Origin: Myxococcales bacterium
Lineage (GTDB): Bacteria; Myxococcota_A; Polyangia; Polyangiales; Houyiibacteriaceae
DNA: 58,692 nt
Reading direction: 5' to 3'
NCBI GenBank assembly: GCA_019637115.1
Contig: JAHBWH010000030.1
Coordinates: forward strand, 1-58,692
Shown here: positions 19,037 to 26,574 of the stretch, piece after piece
Layout: the number at the start of each line of letters is the position of its first letter
How positions within the stretch are numbered: position 1 is the first letter of the stretch
Program-made: the position numbers and the translations under genes
Notes under the pieces: model-generated
Seen by the model: only the letters and a program-made list of their open reading frames with translations
What the model was told of the DNA's origin: nothing
The model's database searches: none

Positions 19037-20496
19037 TGCCCAAGCTCGACCGTCGACGTTTCCTGACCGCGCTCGGCCTCGGCGCCGGCTCCCTCTACCT
19101 CCCCTCCGTGATCGGTCGCGGCAGCCGCGCCGCCGCGCAGGCCGCGCCGCCGACCCGGATCGCCTTCTTCATCACGCCGCACGGCATGGTCCCGCCGACG
19201 TGGCAGATGCGCGACCCGGGCTCGCTCGCGACCGACCACGAGCTCGACCTGCGCGGGCTCGCCGAGAGCGACTTCAGCCGCACCTTCCAGCCGCTCCACT
19301 CGCTCCGCGACAAGCTGCTCATCCTCGACAACCTGACGATGGCGACCTCGATCGCCGAGTCGAAGCGCGTGCGCAACGGCAACGGGCACGACGGCAACGA
19401 GCACCACCTCGGGCAGGCGCATCTGCTGACGAGCACGTGGTCGGTGCAGCGCTCGGGCTCGACCGCGATCGGCGGCGGGCGCAGCCTCGACCTGACGATT
19501 GGCGACGCGGTCGGCGTGCCGGGGCGCTTCGCGAACCGCATCTACGGCTTCCGCCATCAGCACCCCTACAGCTTCGCGGCGGCCAATGAGCCCGCGCCGC
19601 GCGAGGAGAGCCCCTCGGCAGCCTTCCGCGATCTGATGGGCTTCCTCCCCTCGGGGCCGAGCGAGCCGAGCGAGCCGGCGCCCCCGACGCGCGCGGAGCG
19701 CCTCCGCGCCGCGCGTGGCAGCGTGCTCGACTTCGCCGCCGGCGAGTTCGAGCGCACGGCACCGCGGCTCTCGCGCGAGGATCGGCAGAAGCTCGAGCGG
19801 CACCGGCAGCTCATCCGCGACCTGGAGCTCTCTTTCGGCGGGCCAGGGGGCGGGAGCGGCCCGGTGGGCCGCGCGTGCGACCCGAACGTCACGCTCGAGG
19901 GCAACGCGCTGCGCCAGTTCGCGCGCCTGACCGCTCTCGCGTTCAGCTGCGACGTCACCCGCGTCGTCACCTACGTGACCGGCCACCTGCAGAACGCGGA
20001 CTTCGGCGCGCCGAGCCACCTGAACATGCACCAGGACATCGCGCACAACTCGACGTCCGACGCGGGCGGCTACAGCCCGACGATGGCCGAGCACATGACG
20101 AACTACAACCGCGCGTACGCGGCGCAGTTCGCGACCTTTCTCCAGGAGCTCGACTCGGTCCCGGAAGGGGACGGCACGTTGCTCGATCACACGGTCGTCG
20201 TGTGGTGCACCGAGCTGAGCACCGGGACGCACTGGCGCGACCGGATGCCGCGCGTGCTCGCGGGCGGCGCAGGCGGCTACTTCCGAACGGGCCGATACGT
20301 CTATTACGCGCCGACGAACGTCTCGCCCTTCAGCTGGGGTCGCCCCACCGACGTCGGACCCGCCGAGTCGCACCTCCACGTGAGCCTCATGCACGCGATG
20401 GGTATGCGCGATCGCGACAGCTTCGGGCTGTCGCAGATCGAGGATCACAACGGAGCGACGATCTCGCTGCGCGGCCCGCTGCCGCGGCTGACCTGA
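19036..20496 (+). CDS. DUF1552 protein with Tat signal
   Basis: 486 residues. The N-terminus MPKLDRRRFLTALGLGAGSL is a twin-arginine signal, so the folded protein should be exported by Tat. The rest is DUF1552 (RIAFFITPHGMVPPTWQMR, LLILDNLTM, DGNEHHLGQAHLLTST, CDVTRVVTYVTGH, VVVWCTELSTGTHW). The DUF1552 fold is related by some analyses to the alkaline-phosphatase/DUF1501 group, but no activity is known. The ATG overlaps the DUF1592 stop by one base, which fixes the start. A DUF1566 lipoprotein gene follows after 5 bases, so three genes form an operon. Confidence 0.93.
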   Translation: MPKLDRRRFLTALGLGAGSLYLPSVIGRGSRAAAQAAPPTRIAFFITPHGMVPPTWQMRDPGSLATDHELDLRGLAESDFSRTFQPLHSLRDKLLILDNLTMATSIAESKRVRNGNGHDGNEHHLGQAHLLTSTWSVQRSGSTAIGGGRSLDLTIGDAVGVPGRFANRIYGFRHQHPYSFAAANEPAPREESPSAAFRDLMGFLPSGPSEPSEPAPPTRAERLRAARGSVLDFAAGEFERTAPRLSREDRQKLERHRQLIRDLELSFGGPGGGSGPVGRACDPNVTLEGNALRQFARLTALAFSCDVTRVVTYVTGHLQNADFGAPSHLNMHQDIAHNSTSDAGGYSPTMAEHMTNYNRAYAAQFATFLQELDSVPEGDGTLLDHTVVVWCTELSTGTHWRDRMPRVLAGGAGGYFRTGRYVYYAPTNVSPFSWGRPTDVGPAESHLHVSLMHAMGMRDRDSFGLSQIEDHNGATISLRGPLPRLT

Positions 20497-20501
20497 GCGC
20501 C

Positions 20502-21512
20502 GTGCGGTCCCTCGCGCTCTTCTTCTTCGGCGCGCTGCTCGGCTGCGGCGGCGCGGTGGCCGAGCCGGACGGCGCTGTCGTGGACGCTGCGCCCTTCGAC
20601 GCCGGCCCGCTCGTCGACGCCGCGGGAGGCGACGCAGCAGGCGACGCGGCGGGCGACGCCGCGAGCGATGTCGGCGAGGCGTGCTCGTGCCCCGCCTTCG
20701 AGCGCTGCGAGGACGCGACGTGCGCGTGTGATGACGACGCCCTCTGCGGGACCCGAGGTCGCGCAGGCTTCCCGCTGGTGCCCCCAGCGGCGAGGGCGCT
20801 CGTCGCTGACGGGGAGGTCGTCCGCGACGAGGTGACCGGCCTCGTGTGGCAGCGCACGACCGACGGGACGCCGCGCACCTTCGAGGCCGCGCGGGCGTAT
20901 TGCGCCGCCCTCACGCTCGGAGGTCGCACCGATTGGCGGCTCCCTGCGCGCGTCGAGCTCGTGACCATCCTGGACGCCGAGCGCACGCCGAGCCTCGACG
21001 TCGACGCCTTCCCCGCCCCCATCGCCGACTACCACTGGACGGCCTCCAGGCCCGCTGGCGCCCCCGACGCGGCCTTCGCGATCTACTTCGGCCAGGGCGA
21101 GACCGTCGTGGCCGCCGCCGACGTCGCGGGCGCACACGTCCGCTGCGTCGCGGGCGAGCGCGGCCCCGTGCCAGCCTCGCGCGTCGCTGAGGGGCTGGTC
21201 CACGACGAGGCGACGGGCCTCGCCTGGGACCGCGAGCACGCCGAAGGGCTGACCTTCGCCGAGGCCGAGACCCGCTGCCAGGCGCGCGGCGCCCGGCTGC
21301 CCAGCCTCTACGAGCTCCACGATCTCGTCGACGAGGCCCGACAGGCCCCCGCCGCCGACACCGCGCGCTTCCCTGACTTCCCAGCGGCGCCCTTCTGGTC
21401 CACGACGCCGCGCGACTTCGGCGAGATCCTCGCGTGGGTCGTGAGCTTCGACCGGGGCGAGAGCGCGCTCCTCGAGCTGGGGCGCGAGGCAGCCGTCCGC
21501 TGCGTCCGTTGA
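20502..21512 (+). CDS. DUF1566 (Lcl-like) lipoprotein, two repeats
   Basis: 336 residues from a GTG start five bases after the DUF1552 stop. The signal peptide VRSLALFFFGALLGCGG has a lipobox, followed by an Asp/Ala-rich spacer and a small Cys cluster (CSCPAFERCEDATCACDDDALC). Two DUF1566 modules follow: VRDEVTGLVWQR with RTDWRLPARVELVTILD, and VHDEATGLAWDRE with GARLPSLYELHDLVD. DUF1566/Lcl_C domains are C-type-lectin-like and found in surface adhesins such as Legionella Lcl. This suggests a surface binding role for the third gene of the DUF1592/1552 operon (inference). Confidence 0.88.
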   Translation: MRSLALFFFGALLGCGGAVAEPDGAVVDAAPFDAGPLVDAAGGDAAGDAAGDAASDVGEACSCPAFERCEDATCACDDDALCGTRGRAGFPLVPPAARALVADGEVVRDEVTGLVWQRTTDGTPRTFEAARAYCAALTLGGRTDWRLPARVELVTILDAERTPSLDVDAFPAPIADYHWTASRPAGAPDAAFAIYFGQGETVVAAADVAGAHVRCVAGERGPVPASRVAEGLVHDEATGLAWDREHAEGLTFAEAETRCQARGARLPSLYELHDLVDEARQAPAADTARFPDFPAAPFWSTTPRDFGEILAWVVSFDRGESALLELGREAAVRCVR

Positions 21513-21612
21513 AGGATGGCACGACGGTGCTTTGCGTCCCCCGGCCCGATCCGCTACACAGGCCGCCCTACCCAGCCGAGACCGAACGTCCAGCCAGGAA
21601 CGAACGAGCCCC

Positions 21613-21885
21613 ATGTATCGCTGCCAGCTCTGCAACACCGTCCAACCGGCCCGCACCCCCTCGACCCTCGTGACGGTCGAGTCGCGCGCCGCCGAATACC
21701 CGAGCCGCCCCAAGGCCCACCGCATGCGCGTCAGCCGTAAGGGGAAGTCCTTCGACGATCCCGGCGGTGCCGGCTTCGAGATCGCCAAGGAGGCCATGGC
21801 TTGCCCCCGCTGTGCGGATGACTTCCTCCGCAAGCAGCAGGAGGCCGAGGCCGCCGGGTATTACGGCGACGAGGCCGACGCCTGA
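21613..21885 (+). CDS. small zinc-ribbon-like protein
   Basis: 90 residues, starting MYRCQLCNTVQPARTPS. It has two Cys pairs, CQLC at the N-terminus and CPRC at about residue 65, which could bind one zinc. Between them is a basic segment (KAHRMRVSRKGKSFDDPG), possibly nucleic-acid or protein binding. There is no signal peptide. It lies 100 bases after the DUF1566 gene and 249 bases before topA, on the same strand. The family is not recognised by name; a conserved housekeeping role near topA is only a guess. Confidence 0.7.
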   Translation: MYRCQLCNTVQPARTPSTLVTVESRAAEYPSRPKAHRMRVSRKGKSFDDPGGAGFEIAKEAMACPRCADDFLRKQQEAEAAGYYGDEADA

Positions 21886-22134
21886 GGCATTCGGCTGGGT
21901 AGCCCCTCTCGACACGCCCCGTCGCGCACGCGCCGGGGCGTCGTCGTAAACGGCGCCCCGAACGCGCGCCGAGACCCTTCGAAAAGTGCCCCCGAGCGAC
22001 CCCCGACGAGGGGGCTCCTACCCCGCCGCCGGGAAGCCGGCGCTTGACGCGAGGCGCATCCTCGGCTTCAAGAGCCTTCCCAACTCCCGCCCACCCGCTG
22101 GTCGGGCCTCCTCCCAGCCCCCAAGAGAGTCCAC

Positions 22135-24933
22135 GTGAGCCGCTCCCTCGTCATCGTCGAGTCACCCGCGAAGGCCAAGACCATCGCGAAGTACCTTGGC
22201 GACGGCTATGTCGTCGAATCGTCCATCGGTCACATCCGCGACCTCGCCCGGCCGTCGGAGCTCGACAAGGAGCTGCGGGCCTCGAACGAGTACGTGAAGA
22301 ACTACGCGGTGGACGTCCTCGACGACTTCAAGCCGCTCTATGTCGTCTCCGCCGACCGCAAGTCCCACATCGCTCATCTGAAGCGACAGCTCAAGGACTC
22401 CGACCAGCTCCTGCTCGCCACCGATGAGGATCGCGAGGGAGAGAGCATCGCCTGGCACCTGCTCGAGGTGCTCAAGCCGAAGGTCCCGGTCAAGCGCATG
22501 GTCTTCCACGAGATCACCAAGAAGGCGATCGTGGAGGCGCTGCAGCAGGTGCGCGACGTCGACGACCACCTCGTCGACGCGCAGGAGGCGCGCCGCATCC
22601 TCGACCGGCTCTACGGCTTCGCGATGAGCGACATGACGCGGCGCAAGGGCCGCGGGCGCAGCGCGGGGCGCGTGCAGAGCGTCGCGACGCGCATCGTCGT
22701 CGAGCGCGAGCGCGAGCGCATCGCGTTCCGCAAGGCGAGCTATTGGGATCTCGCGGGCGTCTTCGGCGAGCCGGACGTCACGGCCTCGCTCGTCGAGGTG
22801 GACGGCAAGCGCGTCGCCGAGGGGCGCGACTTCGGCCAGGACGGCAAGCTCCAGGGCAAGCGCGACGTCATCGTCCTCGACCAGACGCAGGCAGAGGCGC
22901 TCGCGAAGGCGCTGAAGGACCGCCCCTTCGAGGTCGCGAAGGTCGAGCGCAAGCCCTACACCCGCCGACCCGCCGCGCCCTTCACGACCTCCACGCTGCA
23001 GCAGGAGGCGGGGCGCAAGCTCCGATGGGGCGCGCAGCAGACGATGCGCACCGCGCAGCGCCTCTACGAGAACGGCTACATCACCTACATGCGTACCGAC
23101 AGCACCTCGCTCTCGGACACCGCGATCCAGGCGGCGCGCAAGCAGATCGCCGCGCTCTACGACCCGGCCGACCTGCCTCCGCAGCCCCGCCACTACAAGA
23201 ACAACGTCAAGAACGCGCAAGAGGCCCACGAGGCCATCCGCCCGGCAGGCGACGAGTTCCGCACGCCCCAAGAGCTCGCACGCGAGCTCAACGAGCAAGA
23301 GCTCAAGCTCTACGAGCTCATCTGGAAGCGCACCGTCGCGTCGCAGATGGCCGACCTCCGCGGTGAGAGCCTGATCGTCCGCATCGAGGGCAAGAGCGCG
23401 GACCAGCGCGCGACGGCCTTCGTCGTCCGCGGCAACACCATCACCTTCCCGGGCTTCCTCAAGGCCTACGTCGAAGGCAGCGACGACCCCGACGCCGAGC
23501 TCGAGAGCAAGGAGACCCACCTCCCGCCCTTCCAGGAGGGGCAGAAGCTCGTGGGCAAGCGCTTCGAGGCGGTCGGCCACGAGACGAAGCCGCCGGCCCG
23601 CTTCACGGAGGCGTCGCTCGTGAAGGAGCTCGAGCGCCTCGGCGTCGGGCGTCCCTCGACCTACGCGTCGATCATGGGCGTCATCCAGGACCGCGGCTAC
23701 GTCTGGAAGCAGCGCGGCAGCGGGGCCCTCATCCCGAGCTTCAAGGCCTTCCAGGTCGTGCGCCTGCTCGAGGAGCACTTCGGCGACCTGGTCGACTACC
23801 AGTTCACGGCGCGGATGGAGGACGACCTCGACTCGATCGCGGCCGGCCAGGCCAAGCGCTCGAGCTACCTCAAGCGCTTCTTCCTCGGCGAGGGCGAGCG
23901 CGCGGGGCTCGAGGCGATCGTCGCGAAGAAGCTCGAGCAGATCGATCTCGACGAGATCAAGCGGCTCGAGACCTTCCCGATCGGCACCTCGGAGGAGGGC
24001 CGCGAGATCGTCCTGCGCATCGGACAATACGGCCCCTACCTGCAGGTCGTCGGCGAAGAGGGCCAGACCGCCAGCGTCCCCGAGGACCTCCCGCCCGACG
24101 AGCTCACGGTCGAAAAGGCGCTCGAGCTGCTCTCGGCGCCGAGCGGCGACCGCACGCTCGGCACCGACCCGGAGACCGGCAAGCCGGTCATCCTCAAGAA
24201 CGGTCGCTTCGGCGCCTACGTCCAACTGGGCGAGGCGGGTGAGAGCAAGAAGGAGAAGCCCAAGACCTCTTCGCTCTTCCGCTCGATGACGCCCGAGACC
24301 CTCACGCTCGATCAAGCGCTGAAGCTCCTCTCGCTCCCGCGGACGGTTGGCGTCGCGCCGGACGGCGAGGCGGTGCTCGCGAGCAACGGCCGCTACGGTC
24401 CGTACCTCACGAAGGGCAAGGACAACCGCAGCCTGGAGACCGAGGCGCAGATCTTCGACATCGGCCTCGAGGCCGCGCTGGCGATCCTGGCGCAGCCGAA
24501 GAAGGGGCGGCAGCGCGCCGCCGACGCCCCGCCGCTCCGCGAGCTCGGCAACGACCCCGTCTCCGGCGGCCCGGTCGTGCTCAAGCAGGGACGCTTCGGT
24601 CCCTACGTCACGGACGGGGAGACGAACGCTTCGCTCCGCACCGGCGACGACCCGCAGACGATCACGCCCGAGCGCGCGTACGAGCTGCTCGTGTTGCGCC
24701 GAGAGCGCGAGGCGACCAACCCGAAGAAGAAGCCCGCGAAGAAGGCCGCGAAGAAGGCCACCAAGAAGGCCGCGAAGGCGGACACGAAGGCTGGCGACGC
24801 CAAGCCCAAGAAGGCGCCCGCCAAGAAGGCCACCAAGAAGGCCGCGAAGAAGGCCCCCGCCAAGAAGGCCGCCAAGGCCACCAAGAGCCCGAAGGCGGCC
24901 AAGGCCGCCCACGAGACGTCCCCGGACGCGTGA
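22135..24933 (+). CDS. topA: DNA topoisomerase I
   Basis: A 932-residue type IA topoisomerase that relaxes negative supercoils through a 5'-phosphotyrosine link. It starts at a GTG (SRSLVIVESPAKAKTIAKYL). The TOPRIM domain has VIVESPAK and DEDREGESIAWHL. The active tyrosine is Tyr318 in YITYMRTDS, matching Tyr319 of E. coli. The C-terminal part has no Cys4 zinc fingers. Instead it has several topoisomerase C-terminal repeats (IGQYGPYLQV, LKNGRFGAYVQLG, ASNGRYGPYLTKG, LKQGRFGPYVTDG) and a Lys/Ala/Pro-rich tail of about 75 residues (PAKKAAKKATKKAAK). This resembles mycobacterial TopA, whose basic tail increases processivity. All core residues are intact. An upstream ATG is absent. Confidence 0.98.
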   Translation: MSRSLVIVESPAKAKTIAKYLGDGYVVESSIGHIRDLARPSELDKELRASNEYVKNYAVDVLDDFKPLYVVSADRKSHIAHLKRQLKDSDQLLLATDEDREGESIAWHLLEVLKPKVPVKRMVFHEITKKAIVEALQQVRDVDDHLVDAQEARRILDRLYGFAMSDMTRRKGRGRSAGRVQSVATRIVVERERERIAFRKASYWDLAGVFGEPDVTASLVEVDGKRVAEGRDFGQDGKLQGKRDVIVLDQTQAEALAKALKDRPFEVAKVERKPYTRRPAAPFTTSTLQQEAGRKLRWGAQQTMRTAQRLYENGYITYMRTDSTSLSDTAIQAARKQIAALYDPADLPPQPRHYKNNVKNAQEAHEAIRPAGDEFRTPQELARELNEQELKLYELIWKRTVASQMADLRGESLIVRIEGKSADQRATAFVVRGNTITFPGFLKAYVEGSDDPDAELESKETHLPPFQEGQKLVGKRFEAVGHETKPPARFTEASLVKELERLGVGRPSTYASIMGVIQDRGYVWKQRGSGALIPSFKAFQVVRLLEEHFGDLVDYQFTARMEDDLDSIAAGQAKRSSYLKRFFLGEGERAGLEAIVAKKLEQIDLDEIKRLETFPIGTSEEGREIVLRIGQYGPYLQVVGEEGQTASVPEDLPPDELTVEKALELLSAPSGDRTLGTDPETGKPVILKNGRFGAYVQLGEAGESKKEKPKTSSLFRSMTPETLTLDQALKLLSLPRTVGVAPDGEAVLASNGRYGPYLTKGKDNRSLETEAQIFDIGLEAALAILAQPKKGRQRAADAPPLRELGNDPVSGGPVVLKQGRFGPYVTDGETNASLRTGDDPQTITPERAYELLVLRREREATNPKKKPAKKAAKKATKKAAKADTKAGDAKPKKAPAKKATKKAAKKAPAKKAAKATKSPKAAKAAHETSPDA

Positions 24934-25046
24934 CGCGACGCGCGCGTCGACTCGAGCGACGTGCGCCTCGTGGTGCCTCGGACGACATCACCCGACGCGT
25001 GACGCGATGCTCGACTCGAGCGACGTGCGCCTCGTGGAGGCTCGGA
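24922..25046 (+). repeat. direct repeat spanning the topA stop codon
   Basis: Two imperfect copies (about 24922-24983 and 24991-25046) share a 27-base identical core (24947-24973 and 25011-25037) and the GACGCGTGACGCGA word that contains the topA stop. The second copy is non-coding, so this looks like a local tandem duplication of the gene end. Confidence 0.8.
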
Positions 25047-25198
25047 CTCACCATTCCCGGCGCGCCACGCCCGGCGCACGACGCCCCAGGGGCACGCGCG
25101 CAACGCGCGCGCCGTGGCGCGACGACGCGCAAACGATGCGCGCCGCGCGGCCGTGGATTGCGGATTTGTTTCGTGATCGTGAAGGGTCGGAAAAATGC

Positions 25199-25228
25199 GC
25201 GGGCATGGTGTTGATCGTGCATGCCCGC
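25199..25228 (+). promoter_or_regulatory. 9-bp hairpin covering the first ATG of the glycosyltransferase
   Basis: GCGGGCATG (25199-25207) pairs perfectly with CATGCCCGC (25220-25228) around a 12-base loop. The ATG at 25221 lies inside the stem. It would hide that start, or the true start is the ATG at 25236 or 25248. Confidence 0.5.
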
Positions 25229-26495
25229 CTCCGGCATGTTCATCGACATGGGGCTGGGGAAGACGACCGAAGCGCACGTGCTGAGCTTCGAAGGCCCGGA
25301 CGACTACTCGCGAGCGGGAGGGATCGGCACCCGCATCACGGGCCTGACGGAAGCGCTCGCCGCGACTGGGCTCGACACCCACCTCTGGTTCATCGGCGAC
25401 CCGAGCGCCCCCGGCCACGAGGCCCGCGCCAACCTCCACCTCCACCGGTGGTGTCAGTGGATCAGTCGACATCACCCCGGCGGCGTCTACGACGGTGAAG
25501 GCGGCAAGATGTGGGACTACGCCCGCTCGCTGCCGCCCTGGCTGCTCGCGCGGATGAGCCCCAACCTGCTCTCGGGCGGTCACGCGCTCGTGCTCGCGGA
25601 GGAGCACCAGACCGTCCCCGCGGTCCTGCACCTCGACCAGCTCCTTCGCGAAGCGGGCTTGCGAGACCGCGTGCAGATCTTCTGGAACGCGAACAACACC
25701 TTCGGCTTCGACGGCATCGACTGGCGCGCGCTCAGCCGCGCCGCGACGATCACGACCGTGAGCCGCTACATGCGTCAGTGGATGATCGACCACGTCGGCG
25801 TGGAGGCGCGGGTCATCCCCAACGGCCTCGGGGCCGACGCCTTCGCGTCCGTCTCGGCCCAAGACGTGCGCGAGATGCGGCGTCGCACCCACGGCCGCAC
25901 GCTGCTGACGAAGATCGCGCGCTTCGACCCGGACAAGCGCTGGATCGGCACGATCGACGCCGTCCACGCGCTCAAGCTGCGCGGCGCGCGCCCGCTCCTG
26001 GTCGCGCGAGGGGGCCTCGAGGCGCACGGCGCGGAGGTCATCGCCCACGCGCGCTCGCTCGGCCTCGAGGTCGCAGAGCGGACCCTCGGCGAGGGCGGCC
26101 GCGGCCTTCACCACGCCTTCGACACGCTCGGGAGCGCGGACGTCGTCGTGATGCGCTCCAAGCTCGACGAGGTCACCAAGCGGATCCTCTATCGCGCGAG
26201 CGTCGCCGTGCTGGCCAACAGCGCGCACGAGCCCTTCGGCCTCGTCGGGCTCGAGGCGATGGCCGCGGGAGGCGTCGCGATCACCGGCATCAGCGGCGAG
26301 GACTACGCCATCGCCGGGAGCAACGCGGTGGTGGTGCAGAGCGGCGATCCCGACGCGCTCGCGAGCGACGTCGAGCGGCTGCGGCGCTCCCCGACGGTCG
26401 CCAAGGCCATCCGCCGCGCGGGGCAGCGAACGGCGAAGGAGTACGCCTGGCCAGCCGTCGTCGAGCGGAGCCTGCTGCCGCAGCTCCGAGCCTGA
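25221..26495 (+). CDS. glycosyltransferase, GT4/GT-B type
   Basis: Up to 424 residues. The N-terminal Rossmann half has the acceptor-side pattern HVLSFEGPDDYSRAGGIGTRITGLTEAL, as in glycogen-synthase-like GT-B enzymes. The C-terminal half has IARFDPDKRWIGTIDAVH and the donor-binding motif NSAHEPFGLVGLEAMAAGG, which contains the E-x7-E element of GT4 retaining transferases. It probably transfers a nucleotide-activated sugar to a glycan or lipid in the cytoplasm; donor and acceptor are unknown. No Shine-Dalgarno stands before 25221, whose ATG sits in a hairpin, so starts at 25236 or 25248 are equally possible. It is monocistronic and convergent with the receptor kinase. Confidence 0.9.
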   Translation: MPASGMFIDMGLGKTTEAHVLSFEGPDDYSRAGGIGTRITGLTEALAATGLDTHLWFIGDPSAPGHEARANLHLHRWCQWISRHHPGGVYDGEGGKMWDYARSLPPWLLARMSPNLLSGGHALVLAEEHQTVPAVLHLDQLLREAGLRDRVQIFWNANNTFGFDGIDWRALSRAATITTVSRYMRQWMIDHVGVEARVIPNGLGADAFASVSAQDVREMRRRTHGRTLLTKIARFDPDKRWIGTIDAVHALKLRGARPLLVARGGLEAHGAEVIAHARSLGLEVAERTLGEGGRGLHHAFDTLGSADVVVMRSKLDEVTKRILYRASVAVLANSAHEPFGLVGLEAMAAGGVAITGISGEDYAIAGSNAVVVQSGDPDALASDVERLRRSPTVAKAIRRAGQRTAKEYAWPAVVERSLLPQLRA

Positions 26496-26574
26496 CGACG
26501 TCGGGCGCCCCCCTGGAGCGGCCGGCGTCCCACGACCACGTGGTCGACGTCGCCAGACGGACGCAGGGCGACCA

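Noticed and set aside
21914-21941. Hairpin ACGCCCCG/CGGGGCGT as a terminator
   Set aside because: 8-bp stem with a 12-base loop and no T-run; too weak to annotate.
22162-24912. 916-codon open frame antisense to topA
   Set aside because: Leu/Arg/Asp-rich mirror of the topA codons with no motif.
24934-25220. Short open frames in the gap after topA
   Set aside because: They consist of the direct repeat and GC-rich sequence, with no ribosome site and Arg/Ala-only composition.
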